Positions 9,747 through 19,685 of a stretch of DNA of 53,698 bases are shown here, one piece after another. The position numbers and the translations under genes were made by a program. This DNA is from Bacteroidota bacterium. GTDB taxonomy: Bacteria; Bacteroidota; Bacteroidia; Chitinophagales; Chitinophagaceae. A model generated the notes under the pieces. That model made no database searches and was not told where the DNA came from. It saw only the letters and a list, made by a program, of their open reading frames with translations. The stretch lies in assembly GCA_013285855.1 (NCBI GenBank), contig JABDGW010000011.1:1-53698 (forward strand), given 5' to 3'. Positions within the stretch are counted from its first letter, which is position 1, and each line of letters opens with the position of its first letter.

Positions 9747-9773
9747 GCCATAAAATTATGCAGTACAAGTTAG
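9747..9773 (-). promoter_or_regulatory. Shared upstream motif, copy 1 (betBA side)
   Basis: On the minus strand this reads CTAACTTGTACTG, then C, ATAA, TTT, T and ATGGC. It matches the copy at 11527-11552 in all of the first 13 bases and in most of the rest, with one extra base. It lies 58-84 bases before the betB start and points towards it. It may be an operator or activator site of the cluster, or a dispersed intergenic repeat. Confidence 0.5.
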
Positions 9774-9834
9774 TGACACAACGAAGATGCCATAAAGTAT
9801 TAAAAGCCGGCTTCACAATAAAAATAATTATTAT

Positions 9835-9904
9835 GAACCACAAAGACTCCAAGAATAGCAAATGCAACTTTGTGTAATTTTTTTTCTTCGTGTCTCCGTG
9901 GTTC
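9835..9904. repeat. Imperfect inverted repeat between betB and permease gene
   Basis: GAACCACAAAGACTCCAAGAA (split here for clarity as arm 9835-9855) is the imperfect complement of 9884-9904. The right arm reads TTCTTCGTGTCTCCGTGGTTC across those positions. This arm sequence resembles a widespread bacterial intergenic palindrome. It follows the permease stop on the minus strand and may act as a transcription terminator or be a decayed mobile repeat. Confidence 0.5.
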
Positions 9905-9926
9905 AATAATCAATAATTTAAAACCT

Positions 9927-11417
9927 TTAAGAAATTCGCTTTCTTTTAAACAACTTATAATAATAAATGAACACACCGACTAAAAGCAAACCGGCTGTGT
10001 ACATCCATGCTGCATACAAGTGATACCATTCCGTACCATAGGTTGCAGCGCGGGGCCACGATACATTAATAACCATAAAACTGCTCCAAATCAGGGCTAA
10101 AATATTAACCGGCAATCCCCATTTACCCAAACTAAATTTGGCATCAGGATCCTTTCCATGCCGGGCAGATATAATTCTATTTTTAAGTTGAAGTGCAACT
10201 ACTATCCAGTAAGCCAAATTAGCCCAAAGTATAGCGATAGAAGTTACCAACTCAAATACTTTTGGAAATTGAAGATTCACCCCCAAAATAATGATTGCTG
10301 CCACTCCGCAAAGCAGCGTGGCTAAAACAGGCGTTTGGGTTTTTGGTGAAACTTCCGACAAGGATTTACTGTAAGGCAGGCAGCCATCGCGCCCCATAGC
10401 GAACATTAATCTTACTGATCCGGAATGAACTGCAAGGGTGCAAACGGTGATGGCAAAAATAACAATACAAAGAAAAAGACTGCCCATTGTTTCACCTAAC
10501 ACTGATTTCACCAGCATCGGTAACCCTCCGCTTATATTATCCAACTCCGGTCTCCCTAAATCCGGTGCAGCCATCAATGCTAAAAGTAATACGAGTAACC
10601 CGGCAATTCCTGCGGCAAGCAGCGCCTGCAGGATAGCGCGGGGAGCTTTTTTGCGGGGGTCATGCGTTTCTTCAGCCAATGTTCCGGCAGTATCAAATCC
10701 ATACAAAACATAAGAAGCTGTTAGGGCAGTTGCTGCAAGAAAGATGGAGCTGCCGGGAAAACCGCTGAAACCGGCGCCGGTAGCCTTTATGTGAACAACA
10801 GCTTCAACCGGAGACCTTACTTTATTTAGAAACAGCAAAACAATCAGCACTATAATCCCAACCAGTTCGGTAAACACGCCAATATTATTAATAATTGCCA
10901 GCAGCTTAATACCCCTGGCATTGATGATGGTACTTATAACAATCAGAACAGAACCGAGTAAAATGGCATTCAAAGCAACCGATTTTGCATCATTCGAGGT
11001 GCCGATGATCTGGAAAGACCCTGAAATCTGGGGCAGGCTCACCTGCAGTGCCATGGCCACCGCAGCAATCGTGACAATTAAACAAGCCAGGTAAATCCAG
11101 CCCGTCATCCATCCAAGAAAGGAGTTTCCCGTAAACTTTGCCCATTGATACACCCCGCCAGACAAAGGAAACCTTGACGCCAGTTCTGCAAAGCAAAGCG
11201 CTACCAGCAACTGACCCGCCAGTACAAATGGCCAGGTCCAGAAAAATCCGGGTCCTGCAACGCCATAACCCAGATAAAACATCTGGAAAAGCCCTGTCAA
11301 AATAGAAATGTAAGAAAAGCCTGCAGCAAAACTGGAGAAGCTACCCATGGAGCGCTTTAACTCCTGGCGATAGCCAAAACTCGCCAGATCATTATTATCA
11401 GCTGGGGAATCCTTCAT
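9927..11417 (-). CDS. APC-superfamily permease, probable choline/amine transporter
   Basis: A 496-residue integral membrane protein with about twelve hydrophobic spans. It fits the amino acid/choline branch of the APC superfamily. The N-terminal FSSFAAGFSYISILTG, the loop FAELASRFPLSGGVYQWAK and the segment GFDTAGTLAEETHDPRKKAPRAI are typical of this group, which includes yeast choline/GABA permeases and bacterial ethanolamine-type carriers. It lies upstream of betBA on the same strand, with 237 bases between, and opposite gbcA, so it is the obvious candidate to import choline or betaine. Exact substrate and coupling ion are inference. The start at 11417 gives a short polar N-terminus before the first span. 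Confidence 0.8.
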   Translation of the reverse strand: MKDSPADNNDLASFGYRQELKRSMGSFSSFAAGFSYISILTGLFQMFYLGYGVAGPGFFWTWPFVLAGQLLVALCFAELASRFPLSGGVYQWAKFTGNSFLGWMTGWIYLACLIVTIAAVAMALQVSLPQISGSFQIIGTSNDAKSVALNAILLGSVLIVISTIINARGIKLLAIINNIGVFTELVGIIVLIVLLFLNKVRSPVEAVVHIKATGAGFSGFPGSSIFLAATALTASYVLYGFDTAGTLAEETHDPRKKAPRAILQALLAAGIAGLLVLLLALMAAPDLGRPELDNISGGLPMLVKSVLGETMGSLFLCIVIFAITVCTLAVHSGSVRLMFAMGRDGCLPYSKSLSEVSPKTQTPVLATLLCGVAAIIILGVNLQFPKVFELVTSIAILWANLAYWIVVALQLKNRIISARHGKDPDAKFSLGKWGLPVNILALIWSSFMVINVSWPRAATYGTEWYHLYAAWMYTAGLLLVGVFIYYYKLFKRKRIS

Positions 11418-11762
11418 ATTTTGAATTGCAGGTTTTGTTTTGATTTATTTTTTTATGCTACCAGCATTTGTACTTCGTGGCATCGCCTGTTGTTTCCAAT
11501 CTTGCTGCTATCGTCACGCGAGATTGCTAACTTGTACTGAATATTTCATGGCATCTGCAGGTTCATAATTTAAAATTGCTAATTAACTCAAACATCTTTT
11601 TACTTAATAAAATCTAATAAGCGATGTACGACTGTTTTAAATTTTTTATAGGTACACCTAAATTTTTTTGCTCTTCACTCCAATAGAATGTTGAAAAGCA
11701 AACATACCTTTATGTTTTAATTTAATTGTTGCATCTCACTTCAAATTTTTTAAAAAATCAGC
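11418..11762. promoter_or_regulatory. Divergent intergenic region, permease / gbcA
   Basis: This 345-base stretch has no gene and must hold the start sites of both the minus-strand permease and the plus-strand gbcA-soxG operon. It contains an 8-base imperfect inverted repeat, AATCTTGC (11498-11505) with GCGAGATT (11518-11525), immediately followed by the second copy of the shared motif (11527-11552). The final 190 bases are very AT-rich. I see no confident Bacteroidota -33/-7 pair. Confidence 0.6.
11527..11552 (+). promoter_or_regulatory. Shared upstream motif, copy 2 (permease/gbcA side)
   Basis: It reads CTAACTTGTACTG, then A, ATA, TTT, C and ATGGC, and matches the betB-upstream copy (9747-9773, minus strand) over nearly its whole length. 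It lies about 110 bases upstream of the permease ATG and about 210 bases upstream of gbcA, pointing towards gbcA. Confidence 0.5.
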
Positions 11763-12977
11763 ATGTCCTTCGCCGGAATTGATACAAACTTTACGCTGCC
11801 TTCACGCTTCTATACAAGCAACGAAATTTTTAAAGAGGAGTTGGAGCGAATTTTTTATAGTCGATGGATTTATGTTGCTTGTGAGGCAGACATTCCAAAG
11901 CCAGGCGATTACGTGGCGCTAAAAATCGGAACGCGGTCCTTTTTTCTGCAGCGCACGGAACGCGGAGAAGTGCATGGATTTTATAATGTATGCCGCCACC
12001 GCGGTCATGAATTGGTAGCGGGAGAAAAAGGCAACTGCCGGCGGCTCATCTGTCCCTATCACAACTGGACTTATAACCTTGAAGGAAAGCTGTTGCATGC
12101 CCGCGGAATGGATGCCGACTTTCCTAAAGAAGATTTTGGACTGAATCCAATAGAAGTCGCCGTGATTGGAGGACTTATTTATGTTTGCCTTACTACACCT
12201 GCGCCTGCTGATATTGAAGAAGTACACATTTTGCTTACTCCTTATCTCGCTCCATACGAATTACCTAAAACCAAAATAGCTTGCCAGAAAGATATTATTG
12301 AAGCCTGCAATTGGAAGCTGGTTATAGAAAATAACCGGGAGTGCCTGCATTGCACCAGCAATCATCCTGAACTGCTTGTACCGCTTTACAGTTCAGGTTT
12401 TGGCAAGGGTCTCGATAAAGATAATGTACAGGCTGATGAGCGACGCTTTCAGGAGACGCTCCGGCAAAAAGAAAAAGAATGGGAAAGCCTTGACCTTCCC
12501 TACGAATTGCTGGAGTTCCCAAATGATCTTTGGTTTCGTACTGTTCGGCTGCCGCTGGCAAATCAGTGCATATCTCACACCCTGAAACCTGAACATGCTT
12601 GCAAAAAGCTACTCGGCAATTTCAAAAAATCGGAAGGAAGCGGACTTTCTTTGTGGACGCATCCGAATTCATGGAATCACTTTCTGAGTGATCATATTGT
12701 AACCTTTGCGGTTTTCCCGCTTTCAGTTGACCGGACGCTTGTGCGTACTAAATGGCTTGTTGCAGCCGACGCTGTAGAAGGTGTTGACTATGATTTGGAG
12801 AATCTTACTCATGTTTGGACACAAACCAATGCACAAGACCAAAGCCTGGCAGAAGGCACTTACCGCGGTATTTGCTCCGGTGGTTACCTGCCAGGTCCAA
12901 TTGCAGACGAAGAATATCTTGTTAAACAATTTCTTTCCTGGTACACAAATCAACTCACTGAAACCCCTGCGCATTAA
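11763..12977 (+). CDS. gbcA: Rieske-type glycine betaine monooxygenase, oxygenase component (GbcA-like)
   Basis: This non-haem iron oxygenase would demethylate glycine betaine to dimethylglycine plus formaldehyde. The Rieske [2Fe-2S] ligands are Cys77-x-His79 and Cys97-x2-His100. The mononuclear iron site is His197 and His202 in NNRECLHCTSNHPEL, with Asp360 in TNAQDQ. The segments NWKLVIENNREC, SWNH, KWLVAADAVEGVDYDL and GICSGGYLPGP align closely with Pseudomonas GbcA as I recall it, so it is more GbcA-like than plant choline monooxygenase. The 404 residues are a normal length. It is first in the plus-strand operon, and its TAA overlaps the next ATG (TAATG). No reductase partner (GbcB) is encoded nearby, so electrons must come from elsewhere. 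Confidence 0.88.
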   Translation: MSFAGIDTNFTLPSRFYTSNEIFKEELERIFYSRWIYVACEADIPKPGDYVALKIGTRSFFLQRTERGEVHGFYNVCRHRGHELVAGEKGNCRRLICPYHNWTYNLEGKLLHARGMDADFPKEDFGLNPIEVAVIGGLIYVCLTTPAPADIEEVHILLTPYLAPYELPKTKIACQKDIIEACNWKLVIENNRECLHCTSNHPELLVPLYSSGFGKGLDKDNVQADERRFQETLRQKEKEWESLDLPYELLEFPNDLWFRTVRLPLANQCISHTLKPEHACKKLLGNFKKSEGSGLSLWTHPNSWNHFLSDHIVTFAVFPLSVDRTLVRTKWLVAADAVEGVDYDLENLTHVWTQTNAQDQSLAEGTYRGICSGGYLPGPIADEEYLVKQFLSWYTNQLTETPAH

Positions 12978-15400
12978 TGCCAAAGATTGTAATTATAGGA
13001 GCCGGCATCGTTGGTTGTTCATTAGCCGATGAGCTTACCCAACGCGGATACACCGACGTAGTGGTTATTGAGAAAGGTCCGCTCTGGAATCCCGGCGGTT
13101 CAACCTCACACGCTCCTGGCGTTGTTTTCCAGACCAATGGATCGCGTACTATGGCACAGTTTGCCCAACAAACAGTTGAAAAATTATACAGCCTTCACTA
13201 CGACGGCGAACCCTGTTTCTTTAAAGTGGGTAGCCTGGAGCTTGCAACTACGCCTGAGCGCCTGGCTGATCTTCATCGCAGAGCGGGATTTGCCATGTCG
13301 GTTGGAATTAATGCGCGTGTAATATCTCCTGAAGAAGCATTGAAACTGCATCCGCTTCTTGCTGTAGATAAATTGTTAGGTGCTTTATACGTGCCCGATG
13401 ATGGCATCGCCCGGGCGAAACTGGCTGACGAAGTAATGGGTAACCAGGCTATTAACCGGGGCGCTCAATTTATTGGTAGCTGTGAAGTTCTTGCCATTGA
13501 CCAGAACGATGGTCGTGTTACCGGTGTTCAAACAACACAGGGTTTATTTCCGGCTGATATCGTTGTGTCCTGCGCCGGGATATGGGGACCGAAGATCGGA
13601 GCAATGGTAGGTATGTCGAAGGCGATACAACCTTTGGCGCATCAGCTTTGCTATACGGGTGCTATGCCTGAATTGAGCGATTACAAAAATGAAGCTGAAT
13701 TGCCAGTGCTTCGTCATCAGGGTTCTGATTTGTATTTCAAACAAAGAGGACAAAGTCTTGCCATTGGTTGGTATGGGCATCGTCCGCTTCCTGTAAAATC
13801 TGAGGACATCCTTTCCAACGACCTCGCTGAAGTAATGCCGAGCCAGATGCCATTCACTATTGACGAATGGAAAGGTGCCATGGAGGGTGCGACTGAAGTT
13901 CTACCCTCATTGAAGGATGCCGAGATCGCTGAATCAATGAATGGTTTATTCTCTTTTACTGTTGACAATTTCCCTTTAATGGGTGAATGGTCTGGATTGA
14001 AGGGCTTCTGGGTTGCTGAGGCTGTGTGGATTACCCATGCATGCGGCGTAGCTCGTGCTATAGCAGAATGGATTATTAATGGTCATCCCTCACTTGCCGT
14101 GCATGAATGCAATGTTAACCGATTTGAAATTCATCAATTGGGTCCACAACATATCGAAGAACGTGGGGCACAGAATTATATCGAGGTATATGATCTAATG
14201 CATCCACTGCAGCCTACGGAGTCGCCACGACCCTTACGCACCACCGGTTTCTATCAGCGTCAGCAGGAACTCCGTGCATTCTTCCTCGAAGCTTCTGGAT
14301 ATGAGCGTCCACAATGGTACGAAGCCAACGCTCCCCTGCTTGACCGATACAATATTCCACCGCGTGATGAATGGAGTTCAAAATTCTGGTCGCCAATTAT
14401 TGGTGCTGAGTCGCAGGTTGTCAGGGAAGGAGTTGGTTTGTTCGACATCACGACTTTGAAACGCATCGAGGTTACCGGCAAAGGAGCATTGGAATTTTTG
14501 GAGCGAATGACGACAGGTAACCTGCACAAAAAGCCTGGCTCTATCACTTATTGCCTGATGTTGAATGAAAAGGCTGGCATAATGAGTGACATCATTGTCA
14601 TGCGGCGCGACGAGCAAGACTTTTTCATCGGCGTGAACAGCAATGCCGATATCAATTACCTGAAACAAATGGCACCTGATACCGTGTATGTGAAAGACAT
14701 CACCGCCGGAACCATTGGGCTGGGGCTCTTCGGACCTAAGGCGCGGGAACTCGCCCAGTCTTTGACGAAGGATGACCTAAGCAACGAGTCACTCGGCTAC
14801 TTTCGGTTAAAGAGCACCTATGTTGGTCATGTGCCTGTGATGCTATGCAGATTATCTTATGTCGGTGAGCTGGGATATGAAATTTATACTACTGCCGACT
14901 TTGCTTTAAAACTTTGGGACACGATTTGGGAAGCAGGAAAAAAATATGGACTTATTGCAGCCGGTCGTGGAGCATTTAATTCAATGCGCCTTGAAAAAGG
15001 ATATCGGAGTTATGGCATAGATATGAACAGTGAACATAACCCCCACGAAGCAGGGTTGGCCTTTGCAGTCCGCAAAGGTGGAGGCTATAGAGGCGCTGAG
15101 GCGTTTAATGCAATAAACTCAGCTACAATTAGCGAACGTTTGGTATGCCTTGTTTTGGAAAATCCACAGCATGTAGTGTTGGGCAAAGAGCCCGTACTGC
15201 ATCAGGGTACTGTAGTGGGTTATATTACGAGTTCCTATTTCGGTCATACGATTGGAAAACAACTCGCTTATGGCTGGGTGCCTTCAGCATTAAGTGCAGT
15301 GGGTACTGATCTTTCTATCCGATATTTCAATCACGATTACTCTGCTACTGTTGGGCAAGACCCGCAATTCGATCCAAAAATGATACGATTAAAATCATGA
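12977..15400 (+). CDS. Dimethylglycine oxidase/dehydrogenase, folate-dependent
   Basis: An 807-residue two-part enzyme that oxidatively demethylates dimethylglycine to sarcosine. Residues 1 to about 400 form an FAD domain (DAO fold). It has IGAGIVG at residues 7-13 and GGSTSHAPG, whose His45 is the likely covalent flavin attachment site. Residues from about 425 form GcvT-type tetrahydrofolate domains, with [10 protein letters not shown] and LEKGYRSYG, which capture the released carbon as methylene-tetrahydrofolate. Overall it parallels Arthrobacter dimethylglycine oxidase (about 830 residues) from end to end. The gene overlaps gbcA by one base at the front and soxB by four bases (ATGA) at the end. 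Oxidase and dehydrogenase forms cannot be told apart from the sequence. Confidence 0.9.
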   Translation: MPKIVIIGAGIVGCSLADELTQRGYTDVVVIEKGPLWNPGGSTSHAPGVVFQTNGSRTMAQFAQQTVEKLYSLHYDGEPCFFKVGSLELATTPERLADLHRRAGFAMSVGINARVISPEEALKLHPLLAVDKLLGALYVPDDGIARAKLADEVMGNQAINRGAQFIGSCEVLAIDQNDGRVTGVQTTQGLFPADIVVSCAGIWGPKIGAMVGMSKAIQPLAHQLCYTGAMPELSDYKNEAELPVLRHQGSDLYFKQRGQSLAIGWYGHRPLPVKSEDILSNDLAEVMPSQMPFTIDEWKGAMEGATEVLPSLKDAEIAESMNGLFSFTVDNFPLMGEWSGLKGFWVAEAVWITHACGVARAIAEWIINGHPSLAVHECNVNRFEIHQLGPQHIEERGAQNYIEVYDLMHPLQPTESPRPLRTTGFYQRQQELRAFFLEASGYERPQWYEANAPLLDRYNIPPRDEWSSKFWSPIIGAESQVVREGVGLFDITTLKRIEVTGKGALEFLERMTTGNLHKKPGSITYCLMLNEKAGIMSDIIVMRRDEQDFFIGVNSNADINYLKQMAPDTVYVKDITAGTIGLGLFGPKARELAQSLTKDDLSNESLGYFRLKSTYVGHVPVMLCRLSYVGELGYEIYTTADFALKLWDTIWEAGKKYGLIAAGRGAFNSMRLEKGYRSYGIDMNSEHNPHEAGLAFAVRKGGGYRGAEAFNAINSATISERLVCLVLENPQHVVLGKEPVLHQGTVVGYITSSYFGHTIGKQLAYGWVPSALSAVGTDLSIRYFNHDYSATVGQDPQFDPKMIRLKS

Positions 15401-16662
15401 CGAACACACCTGATACATTGCCTCCCGGTAAGATCGGCCGAAGAAAAGCTGCTATGTTACCGGAACAACCGCCACAGCTATGGAGATCGGTTAAAGCAAG
15501 GAAGTCTTATGATGTAATTATTGTAGGTGGCGGAGGTCATGGGCTCGCAACTGCATATTATTTAGCAAAAAATCACGGACTTAGTAATATCGCGGTATTG
15601 GAAAAGGGCTGGCTTGCCGGTGGTAACACTGCCCGCAATACTACTATTATCCGCTCCAATTATCTATGGGATGAATCTGCGGCTATCTACGAACATTCAC
15701 TCAAATTATGGGAGACACTGGAGGAAGATCTTGGCTATGAAATGTTTTTCAGTCAGCGCGGGGTACTAACCCTTGCACATTCAGTAAGTGATGTACGGTC
15801 TAAACGCCGAAGTTTCTATGCAAATGCCTTAAATGGCATAGACTGTGAATGGCTAACTCCGGCTGAAGTAAAAAAGCTGGTTCCTATTATCAATATCAGC
15901 GAGGATGTAAGATATCCCGTTCATGGTGCTACCTATCAGCCGCGCGGCGGCATAGCTAAACATGACTGGGTAGCCTGGGGTTATGCAAAAGCAGCAAGCG
16001 ATCTTGGTGTTGATATTATTCAGGGTACTGAAGTAACAGGATTTAATATCCAAAACCATAAAGTTCAAGGAGTCCAAACATCTCAGGGCGATATAGCTGC
16101 CGGTAAAGTAGCGCTTGTTGCTGCCGGTCACTCCTCAATACTGGCTAATCTCGCAGGTTTCTCCATACCAATCCAAAGCCGGCCATTGCAGGCATTGGTA
16201 AGCCCACTCTATGAACAGGTGCTTAACACAGTGGTAATGAGTGGCGCTGTGCATGTGTATGTTAGCCAGGCTCACAAGGGTGAGTTGGTTATGGGGGCAG
16301 GCACTGATGCTTTTAATTCCTACGCACAGCGGGGCAGCTTTCATGTGATCGAACATCAATTGGCAGCTGCATTGGAACTGTTCCCGATTTTCTCCCGTGC
16401 AAAGGTGCTGAGAACCTGGGGTGGTATTGTTGATATAGCTCCGGATGCATCGCCCATCATCGGGCTTACCCCGGTTGAAAATTTATTTATAAACACAGGT
16501 TGGGGAACAGGTGGCTTCAAAGCTACGCCTGGTTCGGGTTGGTTGATGGCCCATACGATCGCACACGGCAGCCCGCATGAATTGAACCGGCCTTTCGCGC
16601 TCGACCGCTTCATTACAGGGCATCTTATTGATGAGCATGGAGCCGCCGGAGTTGCACATTAA
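15397..16662 (+). CDS. soxB: Sarcosine oxidase, beta subunit
   Basis: This is the FAD/FMN-binding catalytic subunit of heterotetrameric sarcosine oxidase, which oxidises sarcosine to glycine. The 421-residue protein has the dinucleotide motif [15 protein letters not shown] near residues 43-57, followed by [24 protein letters not shown], a SoxB hallmark. His189 in [14 protein letters not shown] is in the region of the covalent FMN histidine of corynebacterial enzymes. The C-terminal [16 protein letters not shown] is also typical. The start overlaps the dimethylglycine oxidase stop (ATGA) and the end is 9 bases before soxD, so the operon is tight. The length is slightly above the usual 405 because of an N-terminal extension. 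Confidence 0.93.
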   Translation: MTNTPDTLPPGKIGRRKAAMLPEQPPQLWRSVKARKSYDVIIVGGGGHGLATAYYLAKNHGLSNIAVLEKGWLAGGNTARNTTIIRSNYLWDESAAIYEHSLKLWETLEEDLGYEMFFSQRGVLTLAHSVSDVRSKRRSFYANALNGIDCEWLTPAEVKKLVPIINISEDVRYPVHGATYQPRGGIAKHDWVAWGYAKAASDLGVDIIQGTEVTGFNIQNHKVQGVQTSQGDIAAGKVALVAAGHSSILANLAGFSIPIQSRPLQALVSPLYEQVLNTVVMSGAVHVYVSQAHKGELVMGAGTDAFNSYAQRGSFHVIEHQLAAALELFPIFSRAKVLRTWGGIVDIAPDASPIIGLTPVENLFINTGWGTGGFKATPGSGWLMAHTIAHGSPHELNRPFALDRFITGHLIDEHGAAGVAH

Positions 16663-16671
16663 AATTATCTT

Positions 16672-16977
16672 ATGCTTTATATTCCTTGTCCTCATTGTGG
16701 CTTGTGCAACGAAACAGAGTTTCATTATGGAGCAGAAGCTGGTGTTGCCTATCCAGATCCCAATGCCCTGACTGATAGCGAATGGGCGAAATACCTTCAT
16801 ATTCGTGCCAATCCCAAGGGGTGGTTTGCCGAGCGGTGGGTACATTTTGCCGGATGTGGAAGGTGGTTCAACCTATGGCGTAATACTATCACGCATGAGA
16901 TTGGGCTGGCATACCTTCCCTTCACAACACAACCAAAAGCGCCCGGTAATACCGGGCAGGAGGGCTCAAGGGCATGA
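16672..16977 (+). CDS. soxD: Sarcosine oxidase, delta subunit
   Basis: The small zinc-binding subunit, 101 residues, contributes to assembly of the sarcosine oxidase complex. The zinc ligands known from structures are all in place: Cys6 and Cys9 (IPCPHC), and His58 and Cys62 (WVHFAGCGRWFN). The NPKGWFAERW segment is diagnostic. It overlaps soxA by four bases (ATGA at 16974-16977), indicating translational coupling. The last 15 residues are rich in Gly and Ala and look unstructured. Confidence 0.92.
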   Translation: MLYIPCPHCGLCNETEFHYGAEAGVAYPDPNALTDSEWAKYLHIRANPKGWFAERWVHFAGCGRWFNLWRNTITHEIGLAYLPFTTQPKAPGNTGQEGSRA

Positions 16978-19676
16978 ACGAAGTTTCATTCAGTTTTGAT
17001 GACAAACTCTACAAGGGGTATCAGGGTGAGCCGATGGCGGCTGCCTTGCTCCGTAGCGGCGTGCTGTCAATAACCAACAGCACCTATCATGGCCGTCCGC
17101 GCGGTGTCGTTGGATTGGGCGTTGAAGAACCCAATGCTCTCGTTCAGCTCGTATCAGGTACAAAGGAATCTATGCTTCCGGCCACTGTCATTGAAATGGC
17201 TGACGGTCTTGTTGCCCGTAGCCTTACCGGCATCGGTGCACTGCCTGAGCCCCCCGATGACGCACGCTACGACAAGACTAATAGCTACGTCGATACGCTG
17301 GTCATAGGGGCAGGTTTTGGGGGACTTATGGCGGCGGATGAGCACCTGCGTGCAGGCCGTGAGGTTCTGCTGATCGACGACCAGCCGGGACCGGGTGGTC
17401 ATCTCCGGCACCTTGGACTGAAATTACCATCTGCCTTGCAGGATGTTCTCGCGCATGAAAACCTCACTTATCTCTGCAGGTGCACTGCAGTTGGCTTGTA
17501 CGACCAGAATTATGTTGTCGCCATTGAGCGGCGAAGTGACTACCTTGGGAATTCAGCGCCGGCCAATATGGCTCGCATCCGGGTCTGGCATATCCGTGCC
17601 GATCAGGTCGTGCTGGCACCAGGTGCGTTTCAGCGCCCGTTGATCTTCGCAAATAACGATAGGCCCGGCATCATGCTTTCCCATGCGGCAGCGACCTATG
17701 TTGCGGTTCACAGTGTGCGGATCTTCAGGTGTGCCGTGGTTGCTACTGTTGACAACCAGGGATATCGTGATGCGCTCAGGCTTCACCAGGCCGGGGTACA
17801 GGTGCAAGCCATCTATGATGTGCGGACCGTGGCCGGAGGTCCCAGTGTCGATGCAGCAAGGGCCACGGGGATTCCAATCCGCTTACGCGCTACTGTTCTC
17901 GACACTGCCTCCAATGCAGAAGGGACTTTGCACAGCGTCATAATACAGGACCTCGATACGAAAGAAACATTTCAAACAGCGTCCGATCTGCTTGCAGTAT
18001 CCGGGGGCTGGACCCCGATCGTAGATCTGGCAACCCATATCGGCATCAAACCAAAGTGGAGCGACAAACACGCGACCTTCTGCGTCAAATACGATACAGA
18101 CCGCCTACTTACTGCCGGTATGCTGGCCGGCGACTTCGGCGGCGATGACGATCCATCGATATTCTTCGGTCCGGAGCTCGATGCTGAACAAGCCCGGCAC
18201 GCCTATATCGACTTGCAGCGCGATACAACACTACACGACCTGCGCCGAGCAGTTGGGGCAGGTTTGTCCAGCATCGAACATATCAAACGATTCACCACTA
18301 TCGGTACGGCACACGACCAGGGCAAGACCAGCGGCATGCTAACCATCGGCGCACTTTGCCAACTTAATGGTGCTGCACAAGGCGGAAAGTCCGGCTTTTC
18401 ACCTGCTGATGTGGGTACCCTTTCCTTCCGGCCACCTTATGTGCCGGTGCCGTTTGCTGCACTTGCCGGACGGGAACGCGGATTGCTTACCGATCCTATC
18501 CGCATCACATCGCTCCATCAATGGCATGTTGAAGCTGGTGCAATATTCGAGGACGTGGGGCAATGGAAGCGACCATGGTACTTCCCAAAACCGGGAGAAA
18601 GCATGGAAGATGCGGTCCGCCGTGAGTGCGTGGCAGCCAGGCAGGGAGTGGCTGTGATGGACGCCTCCACCCTCGGAAAGATTGATATCCAGGGTCCCGA
18701 CGCTGCTGTTTTCCTCGACCGCATCTATACGAATATGTTTTCGACATTGCCTGAAGGGCAGTGCCGCTACGGCTTGATGTGCAAGGCTGACGGCATCGTC
18801 TTTGATGACGGTGTCACCACCCGGTTGGGTAAAAACCATTTCCTGATGACCACCACCACAGGAGGTGCTGCCCGGGTACTTGCATGGTTAGAAGAGTGGC
18901 TGCAGACGGAGTGGCCTGAACTGAAGGTCTATTGCACCTCGGTTACCGAGCATATTTCAACGATAGCGCTGGTGGGCCCGAAAAGCAGGCTGCTTCTCGG
19001 GGAACTGGTTACCGACATTGACCTCTCTAAAGAGGCATTCCCCTTCATGCACAGCCGGGTGTCGACGATCGATGGTATACCCGTGCGCATCGCACGAATC
19101 TCCTTTTCAGGAGAACTAGCATTCGAAATCAACGTTGACTGGGGCCATGCCCGCCATATTTGGGAACGACTGTGGGCGCTCGGACGTTCCTATTACCTGA
19201 CTGCCTATGGCACGGAGGCCATGCACGTGCTGCGGGCGGAAAAGGGTTACATTATCATCGGGCAGGACACTGACGGAACTCAAACGCCTTATGACCTCAA
19301 CATGTCCTGGATTGTCTCCAAGAAGAAGGAGTTCATCGGGAAGCGCTCCTTCCAGCTGCCCTATCTGAAGGCAACCGGGAGACAACAGTTGGTTGGCCTG
19401 CTGCCAGATAACGATGACGAAGTCATTCCGGAGGGAGCATATATCACCGTACTTAACGCACACCCGGACGAGCATGGCAAAACCCGCCATACCGGTTTTG
19501 TGACGAGTTCTTACTATTCGCCGACGCTTGGGCGTGCGTTCGCACTGGCACTGGTGACCGATGGCCTGAACTGGATGGGTGAACAGGTGGCAATACCAAT
19601 TGGAAAAAAAGTGATTCGTGCTGCCATCTGTGACGCTGTATTTATTGACAAGGAAAATATCCGAAGAGACAATTAA
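16974..19676 (+). CDS. soxA: Sarcosine oxidase, alpha subunit (short form)
   Basis: This 900-residue subunit binds NAD and tetrahydrofolate. Residues 1-90 form the ferredoxin-like N-terminal domain (FSFDDKLYKGYQGEP, YHGRPRG, EEPNALV). An FAD/NAD Rossmann domain starts at IGAGFGG (111-117). SSIEHIKRFTTIG and DQGKTSGML are strongly conserved SoxA signatures, and GcvT folate domains fill the last 400 residues. Relative to the corynebacterial type (about 965 residues), a segment of some 60 residues around the FYYKTF motif is missing between the first domain and the Rossmann domain. Base composition is distinctly GC-rich (38 of 60 in 18121-18180), unlike the flanks, suggesting transfer from a high-GC donor. 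Spacing to soxG is 9 bases. Confidence 0.92.
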   Translation: MNEVSFSFDDKLYKGYQGEPMAAALLRSGVLSITNSTYHGRPRGVVGLGVEEPNALVQLVSGTKESMLPATVIEMADGLVARSLTGIGALPEPPDDARYDKTNSYVDTLVIGAGFGGLMAADEHLRAGREVLLIDDQPGPGGHLRHLGLKLPSALQDVLAHENLTYLCRCTAVGLYDQNYVVAIERRSDYLGNSAPANMARIRVWHIRADQVVLAPGAFQRPLIFANNDRPGIMLSHAAATYVAVHSVRIFRCAVVATVDNQGYRDALRLHQAGVQVQAIYDVRTVAGGPSVDAARATGIPIRLRATVLDTASNAEGTLHSVIIQDLDTKETFQTASDLLAVSGGWTPIVDLATHIGIKPKWSDKHATFCVKYDTDRLLTAGMLAGDFGGDDDPSIFFGPELDAEQARHAYIDLQRDTTLHDLRRAVGAGLSSIEHIKRFTTIGTAHDQGKTSGMLTIGALCQLNGAAQGGKSGFSPADVGTLSFRPPYVPVPFAALAGRERGLLTDPIRITSLHQWHVEAGAIFEDVGQWKRPWYFPKPGESMEDAVRRECVAARQGVAVMDASTLGKIDIQGPDAAVFLDRIYTNMFSTLPEGQCRYGLMCKADGIVFDDGVTTRLGKNHFLMTTTTGGAARVLAWLEEWLQTEWPELKVYCTSVTEHISTIALVGPKSRLLLGELVTDIDLSKEAFPFMHSRVSTIDGIPVRIARISFSGELAFEINVDWGHARHIWERLWALGRSYYLTAYGTEAMHVLRAEKGYIIIGQDTDGTQTPYDLNMSWIVSKKKEFIGKRSFQLPYLKATGRQQLVGLLPDNDDEVIPEGAYITVLNAHPDEHGKTRHTGFVTSSYYSPTLGRAFALALVTDGLNWMGEQVAIPIGKKVIRAAICDAVFIDKENIRRDN

Positions 19677-19685
19677 AATCCACAT

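Noticed and set aside
11700..11720. TACCTTTA as a -7 box for gbcA
   Set aside because: The nearest TTG is only 11 bases away, not about 19, so the site is not supported.
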